Shown: positions 17,777-26,576, numbered from the stretch's first letter. The stretch is DNA of 64,000 nt from Lachnospiraceae bacterium (GCA_015057825.1 SVDN01000003.1:1-64000); one strand, 5' to 3'. Numbers and translations: made by a program. The notes: generated by a model not told the origin, from the letters alone.

Positions 17777-18967
17777 TCACCCACCAAATATCTCCCCAAT
17801 AGACATCTTATTCAAAATCTCCTTCACAAATCCATCCACATCATTTCTTATCGCCTTCCAGTCAATTTTCTCAAATCCGTAAAGATACTCGTCCTTACCC
17901 TCAAAAACATCCTCACTAAAGGAAGACTTCATAACATCACCTTTAAAATAGCCGGTGCAAAGAAGAGAATTATCCTTGCGTAGGGAAAGATTTTTAATAT
18001 ACAAATCAAAACCATTATCATGATTTTCCCATTCCAAAGCGGATTCCAAGGAATAAACCGCATCCGCATTGGTATAATAAATCAACTTACAATCCAGATA
18101 GTTTTTATATTCATTGCTTCTTTGGACAATAAGAGTGGCTTTTTCATTATCCGGCAGTTCGTAGCTGAAATTAACTTTCTCCATGTCACATCCTTCAAGC
18201 ACAACATAAGCTCCGGGGAGGATAGGCGAAAGGTCAACTTCAATCTTCCTAAGCTTGTTTGAAGGGGTGAGATAGGCAGTAAAAGCAATATCAAAATCAG
18301 GGTCTTCCATATCCAAAAGCTCCCATATAAAATGCCCGGAACCTTTATGAATCGTGGATTTGAAAGCATCGCATTTAACTCCCTCAGCATCTGTGTAGTC
18401 GCTCTCAAGAGCTTCAACATCCATTTCCCTAATTAATTGAATGATATTCCAAAGGTTATCACTATACCATTTGCTGTCCGGATTATCCGTCAAATTAGGC
18501 ATTTTCGGGAAAAAGTTAATTACGGAATCGAAGGAATAACTACTGTTTCCAAGGATTGGAGCATCCATGTAAAGAGAGCTGTTTTCCGCATAAAACTCAA
18601 TATTGCCTGCTTCAAAAACCAGTAAGTTAAGCCCTACATCAGCGCTTAAACGCTTTTGATCAAAGGATCTTTTGGCGGAAATATCGGAAAAAACGGAAGC
18701 ATTAAGCTTTTTGATGTCATTTAAGCCCATTTCACCCTTTATTTCAACATCCGAATTAAAATACTCGCGACATAATTCCATCAAGTCCACATCATAGGCA
18801 AGGAAATCATTCTTTTGCATGGTATTATTTTTAAAGTCCAACACAGAAAGCAAAAGTCTGGACTTTGGTCTTTTACAAAAAACAGATACGGCAATCAGTA
18901 AAGCGATAATTACAATTGCCACAATAATAAGAATACGAAATAATTTCTTTTTGTTTGTTTTCTCCAT
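17777..18967 (-). CDS. Membrane-anchored extracytoplasmic protein of unknown function
   Basis: 396 aa, not recognised. A Lys-rich N-terminus (MEKTNKKKLF) is followed by one hydrophobic segment (about residues 10-28) with positive residues after it (CKRPKSR). The rest is polar and acidic with many aromatic residues and predicted beta-like alternation, consistent with a domain held outside the membrane by an N-terminal anchor. A Cys near the end of the hydrophobic segment is not in a clear lipobox. Alternatives are an uncleaved signal anchor or a lipoprotein-like carrier. It is transcribed alone from a promoter at 18999-19028 and divergent from the glycolipid genes. Confidence 0.7.
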   Translation of the reverse strand: MEKTNKKKLFRILIIVAIVIIALLIAVSVFCKRPKSRLLLSVLDFKNNTMQKNDFLAYDVDLMELCREYFNSDVEIKGEMGLNDIKKLNASVFSDISAKRSFDQKRLSADVGLNLLVFEAGNIEFYAENSSLYMDAPILGNSSYSFDSVINFFPKMPNLTDNPDSKWYSDNLWNIIQLIREMDVEALESDYTDAEGVKCDAFKSTIHKGSGHFIWELLDMEDPDFDIAFTAYLTPSNKLRKIEVDLSPILPGAYVVLEGCDMEKVNFSYELPDNEKATLIVQRSNEYKNYLDCKLIYYTNADAVYSLESALEWENHDNGFDLYIKNLSLRKDNSLLCTGYFKGDVMKSSFSEDVFEGKDEYLYGFEKIDWKAIRNDVDGFVKEILNKMSIGEIFGG

Positions 18968-18998
18968 AACATAAACATCCTAACATTTTACTAACAAT

Positions 18999-19028
18999 AG
19001 AATAATGCCCTGAGACAAAATATGTCAA
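18999..19028 (-). promoter_or_regulatory. Promoter of the membrane-anchored unknown gene
   Basis: On the minus strand, TTGACA (19028-19023), an 18-bp spacer and TATTCT (19004-18999), ending about 30 bp before the start codon at 18967. Confidence 0.65.
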
Positions 19029-19042
19029 GAAAGGAAGTTTGG

Positions 19043-19071
19043 TTGTTTTTTGTATACTATTATGCTAAAAT
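19043..19071 (+). promoter_or_regulatory. Probable promoter of the glycolipid operon
   Basis: TTGTTT (19043-19048), 17-bp spacer, TAAAAT (19066-19071). The -10 element forms the outer end of the perfect inverted repeat at 19066-19105. Confidence 0.5.
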
Positions 19072-19105
19072 AAATCACGCGTCGTAAGATGCGTGATTTA
19101 TTTTA
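19066..19105. repeat. Perfect 15-bp inverted repeat, candidate operator
   Basis: TAAAATAAATCACGC (19066-19080) and its exact complement (19091-19105) are separated by 10 nt. It overlaps the likely -10 region and ends 16 bp before the GTG start at 19122. No gene on the plus strand needs a terminator here, since the upstream gene points away, so a DNA operator or a 5'-end RNA hairpin is more likely. Confidence 0.7.
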
Positions 19106-19121
19106 ATAAAGGTAAACTTAA

Positions 19122-20189
19122 GTGAAATCAAATAAATTAAACATTTTTATTATCATCACTTGTGCGGCGGTAGTAATAGGATTTATATTCTTTAACACAG
19201 GTGCGGATAATTTACTGGAAAACTTAAAAGAGCTTAAAATCGGATGGGTGATTTTGGCGGTTTTGTGCATGGTTTTGTACTGGTTTTTCGAATCCATAGT
19301 ATTGCATATAATGCTAAAACCAATGCACAAGCAACAAAAATACAAAGACACCCTTGCCTTGTCCGTTGGCGGCCAGTATTTTAATGCAATAACCCCTTTT
19401 TCTACCGGCGGGCAACCTTTTCAAGCTTATATATTAACCAAGCAGGGCGTTGCTTTGGGAAAAGGCATTAATGCCTTATTTTCAAAGTTTATAGTATATC
19501 AGATAGCGCTGGTATTGCTGACCGCAATACTTTTGTTAATGCGCCTTGATTATTTTAAAGAAAATATCAGCAATTTTTCTTTAATAGTATTAATCGGATT
19601 TTTGGTAAATTTGGGTGTTTTGTTCTGGCTTTTGGGAATAGCGATTTTTCAAAAAATCACAAGAAAGATAGCCGGAGCCATAATAACATTTCTTGCCAAA
19701 ATCAAAATACTTAAAAGTCCCGAATCCAAAAGAGCTTACATAGATAAGGAACTGGAAACCTTCGGCGTGTATTTTAAAGAAAGAATAAAAGATATTCCGT
19801 CGTTTTTGCTGGCCTTTTTGTTCAGCGTTTTGCAACTCCTTTCTTACATGGCGGTGCTTTATATGCTTTACAGAGCCTTTGGATTGAATGAAATGGACTT
19901 TTTGACAATCATATCCGCCCATGCATTTGTAATGACCATGGCTGCATTTATACCGGTACCCGGAGCGGGTATAGGCGCGGAAGGTTTCTTTTATTTCTTT
20001 ATGAGGCAGTTTTTCGTAAAAGACGGACAGCTTGGAGTTGCAATGATTCTTTGGCGTCTGATTACCTTTTACTTAACAATAGTGGTTGGCGTGGTGTTTG
20101 CATTTATATCAAATAAAACGGCAAAGCGTATGTCAAAAGAAAGAACAGAATCGGAAGGCCAAGAGGCAATAGAGGAAGAAAATGTATAA
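19122..20189 (+). CDS. Flippase-like membrane protein (LPG synthase TM-domain family)
   Basis: 355-aa membrane protein with about eight hydrophobic segments. GGQYFNAITPFSTGGQPFQAY and PVPGAGIGAEGFFYF match the family named after the lysylphosphatidylglycerol synthase transmembrane domain (UPF0104/YbhN-like). It lacks the C-terminal aminoacyl-transferase domain of MprF, so it is a flippase-like domain alone. The GTG start has AAAGG 9 nt upstream. It overlaps the next glycosyltransferase by 8 nt, which suggests translocation of a glycolipid made by its neighbours; that role is inferred. Confidence 0.85.
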   Translation: MKSNKLNIFIIITCAAVVIGFIFFNTGADNLLENLKELKIGWVILAVLCMVLYWFFESIVLHIMLKPMHKQQKYKDTLALSVGGQYFNAITPFSTGGQPFQAYILTKQGVALGKGINALFSKFIVYQIALVLLTAILLLMRLDYFKENISNFSLIVLIGFLVNLGVLFWLLGIAIFQKITRKIAGAIITFLAKIKILKSPESKRAYIDKELETFGVYFKERIKDIPSFLLAFLFSVLQLLSYMAVLYMLYRAFGLNEMDFLTIISAHAFVMTMAAFIPVPGAGIGAEGFFYFFMRQFFVKDGQLGVAMILWRLITFYLTIVVGVVFAFISNKTAKRMSKERTESEGQEAIEEENV

Positions 20190-21399
20190 AATAGGCTTAT
20201 TTAATGATTCATTTCCGCCATTTATCGACGGTGTATCCAATGCGGTAATGAATTATGCGAAAATATTGCAAAAAAAATATTGCGACATAGTTGTAATCAC
20301 CCCACGTTATCCAAATGTTGTGGATGATTACCCTTTTGAAGTATACAGATACCAATCTCTTAAATTTAAGGGAGATATGCCGTATCGTGTGGGAAATCCA
20401 TTCTCGCTTCTTGCAATAAGCGAAATCCGAAGGAAAAAACTGGATTTGGTACATGTTCATTCGCCTTTTGCATCAAGCGTTATAGCTAACAGTGCATCAT
20501 TTATAAGAAGCAAAAGAATCCCTGTGGTATTAACATATCATACCCGTTATGAAATTGATTTGGACAGGTATGTGGGCAAAAGACTTTTTAAGTTTATCGC
20601 ACACTTATTTGTCAGCAAAAACATCAACAGGGCAGACGAAGTGTGGGTGGTTTCAAAAGGTTCCATTGCAAGTTTGAGAAGCTTTGGATACAAGGGCTCC
20701 ATAAGGCTTATGCCAAACGGAACAGACTTTGTTAAGGGAAAAGCGCCTGTTGAACATATAAAAGTAGTTGACCGCATGTATGAAACCGCCGATGAAGAAA
20801 ATGTATTTTTGTACTGCGGAAGAATGTTGTGGTACAAAAATATAAAAATAATAATAGATGCTTTGAAAATAGTAAAAGAATCGGGAATCAAGTTTAAAAT
20901 GCTTATGGTGGGAGATGGTCCGGACCGTGCACTTATTGAGCAATACAGCCACAGACAAGGACTTGCCGATTGCGTAATCTTTACCGGTGCGATTTATGAC
21001 AGAGAGAAGGTTAAGGCGTTTTTCAGTCGTGCAAATCTGCATTTGTTCCCGTCTACATATGATACTTCGGGATTGGTTGTTATTGAGGCCGCAGCCTGTG
21101 AATGCGCATCGGTTTTGATAAGCGGAAGCTGCGCCGCGGAAGGCATAACCGACGGAGAATCGGGCTTCCTTTGCGAAAAGGAAAGCGGAGACAGCTTTGC
21201 CAAGGCAATAATAAGAGCCATTTCCGATAAAGAAAAACTAAAAAAAGTCGGTAAAAAAGCCCAGGAAGTTCTCTTTTGCTCTTGGGATGATGCCGTTGCA
21301 AACGCATATAAAAGATACGAAGAAATATTGGACGAGTTCCACAAAAAAGGACGCAGACGCTTCAGAAAATCTCAAAGAGCTGCCAATACGGAGCTTTAA
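20182..21399 (+). CDS. GT4-family glycosyltransferase, probable glycolipid synthase
   Basis: 405-aa GT-B-fold enzyme. The N-terminal half has GLFNDSFPPFIDGVSNAV and LVHVHSPFASSV. The C-terminal half has FLYCGRMLWYKNI, MVGDGPDRALIEQY, FTGAIYDREKV and LFPSTYDTSGLVVIEAAAC, the nucleotide-sugar site with its E-x7-E-like motif. The N-terminus resembles 1,2-diacylglycerol glucosyltransferases. Together with the flippase-like protein and a second glycosyltransferase it suggests synthesis of glucosyl-diacylglycerol lipids. The sugar and acceptor are not shown by sequence alone. Confidence 0.85.
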   Translation: MYKIGLFNDSFPPFIDGVSNAVMNYAKILQKKYCDIVVITPRYPNVVDDYPFEVYRYQSLKFKGDMPYRVGNPFSLLAISEIRRKKLDLVHVHSPFASSVIANSASFIRSKRIPVVLTYHTRYEIDLDRYVGKRLFKFIAHLFVSKNINRADEVWVVSKGSIASLRSFGYKGSIRLMPNGTDFVKGKAPVEHIKVVDRMYETADEENVFLYCGRMLWYKNIKIIIDALKIVKESGIKFKMLMVGDGPDRALIEQYSHRQGLADCVIFTGAIYDREKVKAFFSRANLHLFPSTYDTSGLVVIEAAACECASVLISGSCAAEGITDGESGFLCEKESGDSFAKAIIRAISDKEKLKKVGKKAQEVLFCSWDDAVANAYKRYEEILDEFHKKGRRRFRKSQRAANTEL

Positions 21400-21411
21400 A
21401 AAGGAATAATC

Positions 21412-22410
21412 ATGAAAGTACTTTTGTACACGGAAAACGAAAAAATGCTTTCCAAGTCCGGTTTGGGAAAAGCCGTAAGGCACCAACAAAAAGCCTTGGA
21501 AGATAATAACAGCGGCTATACCAAAAATCCAAAGGATGATTTTGATATTGCACATATTAACTGGTACGGAATCAAATCCTACAGATTGGCGAAATGGGCA
21601 AAAAAACATGGAAAAAAAGTGGTATATCATGCCCATTCCACAGAGGAGGATTTTAGAAATTCCTTTAAGTTATCAAATCAAATTGCGCCCCTGTTTAAAA
21701 AATGGCTTATAAAATGTTATAGCTTGGGAGATGTAATCATTACCCCCACGCCGTATTCAAAAAGACTTTTGGAAGGCTATGGTTTAAAAAACATAAAGGC
21801 GATTTCAAACGGAATCGATACGAGTTTTTTTGTAAAAGACGAAAAGGCCGGCAAGTTTTTCAGAGAAAAATACGGCTACAAAGAGGATGAAAAAGTCGTT
21901 ATGGCAATAGGCCTTTATCTGGAAAGAAAAGGCATATTGGACTTTGTAGAGCTGGCAAAAAGGATGCCCGAGTATAAATTCATATGGTTTGGATATACAG
22001 ATCTTAAGCTTGTGCCGGCAAAAATAAAAAAAGCGGTAAACACAAAGCTTCCAAATCTTTGCTTTGCGGGATACGTAGAGCCTGAAATGATAAAAGCGGC
22101 ATTAAGCGGAGCCAATCTTTACATTTTTCCGACTTTGGAGGAAACCGAAGGTATACCTATTTTGGAGGCATGTGCCTGCAAGCAAAAAGCCCTGATTAGA
22201 GACATAGGGGTTTTTGAAGAATGGCTGGAAGACGGGAAAAATGTCTATAAAGCAAAAGATGTGGATGAATTTGAAAAAAAGATCAGGGATATTTTGGAAG
22301 AAAAGTTGGAAGATTTAACGGAAGAAGCTTATAAGCTTGCTTTGGAAAAGGACATTAAAACAGTTGGAAAACAACTGATAGAGGTCTATAAAAGTTTAAC
22401 AAATATTTAA
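21412..22410 (+). CDS. Second GT4-family glycosyltransferase
   Basis: 332-aa GT-B enzyme. HINWYGIKSYRLAKWAKKHG and VVYHAHSTEEDFRNSFKLSN near the N-terminus and IFPTLEETEGIPILEACACK near the C-terminus mark it as GT4. The HAHSTEEDF segment resembles enzymes adding a second sugar to monoglucosyl-diacylglycerol. It is 12 nt after the first glycosyltransferase and ends the operon. A one-then-two sugar pathway is inferred from the pairing. Confidence 0.82.
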   Translation: MKVLLYTENEKMLSKSGLGKAVRHQQKALEDNNSGYTKNPKDDFDIAHINWYGIKSYRLAKWAKKHGKKVVYHAHSTEEDFRNSFKLSNQIAPLFKKWLIKCYSLGDVIITPTPYSKRLLEGYGLKNIKAISNGIDTSFFVKDEKAGKFFREKYGYKEDEKVVMAIGLYLERKGILDFVELAKRMPEYKFIWFGYTDLKLVPAKIKKAVNTKLPNLCFAGYVEPEMIKAALSGANLYIFPTLEETEGIPILEACACKQKALIRDIGVFEEWLEDGKNVYKAKDVDEFEKKIRDILEEKLEDLTEEAYKLALEKDIKTVGKQLIEVYKSLTNI

Positions 22411-22491
22411 AAAATTCTTAAGAAATGTCAAAACACAGCGATTTTGTATTTAAAAGCCAAAAAAACAGCGAAATAAGCCAAGCGGACACTA

Positions 22492-22520
22492 TTGACTAAG
22501 AGTGCCTTAAGGATTAAAAT
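22492..22520 (+). promoter_or_regulatory. Promoter of the cupin gene
   Basis: TTGACT (22492-22497), 17 bp, TAAAAT (22515-22520). It leaves a leader of about 50 nt before the ATG at 22580. Confidence 0.75.
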
Positions 22521-22579
22521 AGTAGTTGAGCGGCGGGAAAACGAGCTGTTCAAATATTTTATAAAAAGAGGTAGAAAAA

Positions 22580-22936
22580 ATGGCTGGATACAAAATTACA
22601 AAAAAAGATGGCTATTATACTTACACAGCACCTGGTCACAATGAGTGCAAATGCACAAGACTTCATGACCCACAGGATGTTGAAAACGGTCGTCTTATCA
22701 ATGGTTTAACACACTTCCTTCCTGCAGGTGGTGGTACAGAATTCGCAGCTAACCCTGCTGAATCAATCTATTACATCATTCACGGAACAATGGAATTCGA
22801 AGGCGAAGATCATGTTAAAACTGTTCTTGAAGCAGGTGACAGTGTTCATATCGCAGGTGGTTCACCAAAATGCGTAACAAACGTTGGTCCTGATACAGCT
22901 CAGATGCTTGTTATCCTTTTACCACCGGCTCAGTAG
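22580..22936 (+). CDS. Cupin-domain protein without the usual metal histidines
   Basis: 118-aa single cupin barrel. The segment from SIYYIIHGTMEFEGED to LEAGDSVHIAGGSP is the conserved cupin strand pair. The HxH of cupin motif 1 is replaced (AANPAES region) and the motif 2 His is also absent, so ordinary metal binding is doubtful. Codon choice resembles that of the ribosomal genes and it has a good promoter and a very strong terminator, suggesting abundant expression from a single-gene unit. Function not known. Confidence 0.85.
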   Translation: MAGYKITKKDGYYTYTAPGHNECKCTRLHDPQDVENGRLINGLTHFLPAGGGTEFAANPAESIYYIIHGTMEFEGEDHVKTVLEAGDSVHIAGGSPKCVTNVGPDTAQMLVILLPPAQ

Positions 22937-22948
22937 AGATTAATTTAA

Positions 22949-22999
22949 TATTTAATATAAAACAAGAGCGGAAATTCCGCTCTTGTTTTATATTAAATA
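22949..22999. terminator. Bidirectional terminator between cupin and HD-GYP genes
   Basis: A perfect 23-bp stem (22949-22971 with 22977-22999) with a 5-nt loop and AT-rich outer arms, lying between two convergent genes. Confidence 0.93.
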
Positions 23000-23000
23000 A

Positions 23001-24107
23001 TTATTTTGTTATTATTATTCCCGCGCAATCAAGGTCGTTGGCAAGGTCGTAAATATTGCCGCTTTTAATTCCCACGACGGTAGGCCTTAAAATGCAAGTA
23101 TAGGTATTTTTGATTACGACCGCCTTTTCTCCGTTACTCAAATTAACAATGGAGTTTACCGGATAAAGGATTACGCTTCTTAAGAAACAATTTAAAGATT
23201 CAAAATCTATTTCGTCCGTCATGGACATCAATATTTCCACAGCTTCGTTTTTTGCAAAAGCCTTTTTGTAAGGCCTGTCGGTAACCAAGGCATCAAAGAT
23301 ATCCGCAACCGTAAGAATCTTAGCATATTCGCTTATGCGGCTTCCGCAGGCGCGATGAGGATATCCGCTGCCGTTTGTTTTTTCGTGATGCTGTAAAACG
23401 GCCAATTTTACGGAATCGGAAATATCTTTTTTGTTTTCCAAAAGCTGAAAACCATAAAGGGAATGGTTTTTCATCTCTTCAAATTCGCTGTCGGTAAGCT
23501 TGCCGGGTTTAAGCAGTATCTCGTTTGGAATCTTGGTTTTGCCAAGGTCGTGGAGAAGACCCGCAATACCGATATCGTATATTCTGCTATCGGTATAGCC
23601 CTTGTTTTTGGCCATAACCATAGCAATGGATGCAACATCCACACTGTGTTTGAAGGTGTATTCATCGCTGACTTTGAGGGCGTCGATATCAAATGCCAAT
23701 GCATCGTTATTGGTAATGGCGTCCATCAAATCGTCGGCTATACGTCTGGTTGTATCGGAAAATTCTTTGGATGATGTGTCGTCAAAAAGCTTTTTAATGC
23801 CGTTTTCAACATGACTTTTGATTGTTGAATTAAGGGCCATCTTCTTTTTGTCCTGAATCATGTTTTCGTTAACGATTTTTTTGATATGAGCGGGAACCAC
23901 AACTTTTTTGTTTTTTCTGTATTCCAAAAAGTCATCGTCACCCACAAAAGCGCCGTCGAGACCTCGAGAGCGCATGGAAAGAATTATGTAATTGTCAAGA
24001 ATTGTCCCTCTGTTAATAAGCTTTCTGCCCTTGGAATCCATAACGTGTTCCGCAACACGCATCCCGGCCTCAAGCTTGTTAACGCTTACAAAAGCCTTTC
24101 TTGCCAT
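23001..24107 (-). CDS. HD-GYP domain protein, putative c-di-GMP phosphodiesterase
   Basis: 368-aa protein. The N-terminal ~70 residues form the short domain often seen ahead of HD-GYP (VNKLEAGMRVAEHVMDSKGR). The HD-GYP core follows: HSVDVASIAMVMA, GLLHDLGKTKIPNEIL, MKNHSLYGFQLL, LQHHEKTNGSGYPH and ADIFDALVTDRPYK. The HD pair and GYP motif are intact, so activity is likely. The C-terminal ~80 residues are PilZ-sized but unassigned. It is next to an EAL protein, so two c-di-GMP-removing enzymes lie side by side with no GGDEF gene in the window. Confidence 0.92.
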   Translation of the reverse strand: MARKAFVSVNKLEAGMRVAEHVMDSKGRKLINRGTILDNYIILSMRSRGLDGAFVGDDDFLEYRKNKKVVVPAHIKKIVNENMIQDKKKMALNSTIKSHVENGIKKLFDDTSSKEFSDTTRRIADDLMDAITNNDALAFDIDALKVSDEYTFKHSVDVASIAMVMAKNKGYTDSRIYDIGIAGLLHDLGKTKIPNEILLKPGKLTDSEFEEMKNHSLYGFQLLENKKDISDSVKLAVLQHHEKTNGSGYPHRACGSRISEYAKILTVADIFDALVTDRPYKKAFAKNEAVEILMSMTDEIDFESLNCFLRSVILYPVNSIVNLSNGEKAVVIKNTYTCILRPTVVGIKSGNIYDLANDLDCAGIIITK

Positions 24108-24212
24108 ACAAATAAACCCACCTAAGAATTATACATACAAACAAATTACACATATTACAAAAATATAACATAATTATTAACTATGATTAAATATTTTACT
24201 CCTTTGAAATAA

Positions 24213-26381
24213 TTAAATCAAGTTTTTAGTTGAGTTGTCTTTAAGTTTCAAAAGAGGAACGGCAGGACTGTAAAGCCAGCCTTGATATAAGTCGCAACCA
24301 AGCTTAACAAGCATTTCTTTTTGATCTTCGTTTTCAACATATTCGGCAACCACTTCAAAACCGAGTTCCGTTGAAAGACTTGTAATGGATGCGATTATCT
24401 TTTCGCTTCGTGTATTTGTTAACATATCTTTAACTATGGCACCGTCAAGCTTGACTTGGTCGAATAGATTACGTTGAAGATACTTGATGGATGTGCTTCC
24501 CATTGAAAAATCATCGATGGCAAGCATAAAGCCCGCTTCTTTCCACCAATTGAAATGTTCCAAAGTAGCTTGGTTGAAAGAAATAGCAATTTGTTCCGTA
24601 ACCTCTATACATATATTTTTAGGTATGATAGATCCTTGAATTACAAGGCCGTTTAAAAGAGCATTAAACTTATCCGATTGGGTTGCAAGCGGAGTAAAGT
24701 TTACGGAAATACGGAAGTCGTCTCCCATGGTTTCCAAAATATAATGCATATCGTCCGCAACTTTTTGGATAATAAGGCATTCCAAATCCTCCAAAATATT
24801 AATTTCTTTTGCAAGCTGAATAATAAGCGGAGGATAGATAAAGCCGTAAAGCGGATGCTCCCATCTAAGCAAAGCCTCTGCACCGACACATTCGCCGTGA
24901 GCGTTAAATTGCGGCTGATAATATATTTGGAATTGATGTTTTCTTACCATTATTCTTAATTCTTCCGAAAGAGAACGTGCAACAACGCCAAGATATGTGC
25001 CTTGGTCTAAAAGATTGATGTTTTCGTTTGTTTCTTCGGCACGTTTCAATGACATAACAAGGCTTTCCATTTGGACATGAGCGTTCTTAACTTTTTGCCT
25101 GTCAAAGATTCTGATAAAAGGAAGATAAATTAAAAATCCTATTACAAGGTTTACTGCTTGCATAATAGTACCCGCAATGGAGCCTGTGGCAATATAACCC
25201 GATAAGAAAATCGGGGTTGTCCATTCAACCGGATTTGATACGTAAGGAACCCATCCCATATAAGTTGCAAATGCTGTTGTCAAAGTAAAAACAATAGGTG
25301 TAATAACGAAAGGTATAAAAAGAGTAGGGTTAAAGCAAATCGGCAGACCGAAAATAATCGGTTCGTTTATATTGAAAACTGCGGGAAAGATAGAAAAACC
25401 CGCAAGATATTTGTTGCTTTTTCTTCTTGATAAAAACAATAAAGCAAGAATAAGACAAATGGTTGCGCCACAACCGCCCATTAAAGCGAATGAGTCAAAA
25501 AACGTTTTAGAAAAAACTTCCGTAGGCTCAAAGTTGTATTTTGTCAAGGCTTCGTTAATTTGTTGACCCGGAACGAAAACATGATCCGATATGTCCTGTA
25601 AAACATTGCCGCCGTGAATGCCGAAAAACCACAAAATATGCGTAAATAACATAAACATAATTGCAGAAGGCAAGGTACGGCTGGCGCTGCTGAATCCTTT
25701 ATCAAATGCCAAAAGAATCAACTCGTTAAAACTGCTTATATCAAATATGGCTCTTAAAAGAATCATAATCAGCGCAAAAAGCAAAACTATTACGGAGCAT
25801 GGAATCAAAATGTTGATGGCGGATTTAAAGTGACCGTCCGCACCGTTTGTATAGATAAGTATATTTCCTTTAGCTTTGGATTGAAGCAAATGATATAAAA
25901 ACGAAGCCAAAAGAGCACAAACTATAGCGGTAAATGTTCCTTTAACACCAAAATTTTCTATTGTAAACTTATATGAACCCACACCGGAAAAAATCAAAAA
26001 ACAGACAAGAGATGTAATTGTGGCTCCGTAATTGGCATTTGTGGAGTTGGGATTTGAAAAAATTCGATTGTAGCTTGATGCTACGGCACAACAAAGATAA
26101 ATAGCGAACAAACCGGTTGTTGCATTAATAATAATGGTGAATAAATCACGCAAAAAACCGCCGGCAAACTCTGCTATAAATTGTTGATAAGCTTCAATGG
26201 GAAAGGATTTGAGCACCAAAGCGAAACTGCCGATGAGGATAATAGGTATAACCATAATAAGCCCACTTTTTATACATTGAAAAAGTCGGATCTCGCTTAT
26301 TCTATTAAAGAAGTTAACGGAAACTCGCTCATTACCATAGCGATTAAGAAGTTCTTTTTCCGATGAACTATACTCTCTCAT
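24213..26381 (-). CDS. PTS EIIC (Lac/cellobiose family)-EAL domain fusion
   Basis: 722 aa. Residues ~30-430 are a PTS IIC permease of the lactose/cellobiose family, with GIHGGNVL and NINEPIIFGLPICFNP and about ten membrane segments. A linker (~430-470) leads to a C-terminal EAL domain (~475-715). The EAL residues for c-di-GMP hydrolysis are present: EALLRWEHP, ISVNFTP, EVTE, AIDDFSMG, VKLDGA, VAEYVE and YQGW. There is no IIA or IIB domain and none nearby. It could sense or move a sugar and alter c-di-GMP accordingly; that link is inference. The ATG is preceded by AAGGAG. Confidence 0.92.
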   Translation of the reverse strand: MREYSSSEKELLNRYGNERVSVNFFNRISEIRLFQCIKSGLIMVIPIILIGSFALVLKSFPIEAYQQFIAEFAGGFLRDLFTIIINATTGLFAIYLCCAVASSYNRIFSNPNSTNANYGATITSLVCFLIFSGVGSYKFTIENFGVKGTFTAIVCALLASFLYHLLQSKAKGNILIYTNGADGHFKSAINILIPCSVIVLLFALIMILLRAIFDISSFNELILLAFDKGFSSASRTLPSAIMFMLFTHILWFFGIHGGNVLQDISDHVFVPGQQINEALTKYNFEPTEVFSKTFFDSFALMGGCGATICLILALLFLSRRKSNKYLAGFSIFPAVFNINEPIIFGLPICFNPTLFIPFVITPIVFTLTTAFATYMGWVPYVSNPVEWTTPIFLSGYIATGSIAGTIMQAVNLVIGFLIYLPFIRIFDRQKVKNAHVQMESLVMSLKRAEETNENINLLDQGTYLGVVARSLSEELRIMVRKHQFQIYYQPQFNAHGECVGAEALLRWEHPLYGFIYPPLIIQLAKEINILEDLECLIIQKVADDMHYILETMGDDFRISVNFTPLATQSDKFNALLNGLVIQGSIIPKNICIEVTEQIAISFNQATLEHFNWWKEAGFMLAIDDFSMGSTSIKYLQRNLFDQVKLDGAIVKDMLTNTRSEKIIASITSLSTELGFEVVAEYVENEDQKEMLVKLGCDLYQGWLYSPAVPLLKLKDNSTKNLI

Positions 26382-26420
26382 ACCCGCTCCTTAAGATTTA
26401 CCCATAAAAAATACATTATT

Positions 26421-26450
26421 ATAATAACATGAATTCGGCAAAAAATTCAA
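26421..26450 (-). promoter_or_regulatory. Promoter of the EIIC-EAL gene
   Basis: Minus strand TTGAAT (26450-26445), 18-bp spacer, TATTAT (26426-26421), about 35 bp before the start codon region. Confidence 0.55.
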
Positions 26451-26530
26451 CTATTTTGAACATTTGTAAGGAAATGACAGACAAATTTTAAAAATCATTT
26501 ATAAAAAAGTCAAAATCATGAATAAAAATG

Positions 26531-26539
26531 TGATACAAT
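26531..26539 (+). promoter_or_regulatory. Extended -10 element ahead of the methionine genes
   Basis: TGATACAAT at 26531-26539 fits TGnTATAAT with one mismatch. No good -35 is seen 17 bp upstream. It is the only promoter-like element between the divergent genes facing right. No SAM or cobalamin riboswitch was recognised in 26382-26576. Confidence 0.45.
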
Positions 26540-26576
26540 AACAGTGATACTCCCTAAGGGTTAAGGAGGCTTGCAA

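Noticed and set aside
26382..26576. SAM or cobalamin riboswitch before the methionine genes
   Set aside because: The gap to the right-facing start is short and AT-rich with no recognisable aptamer core.
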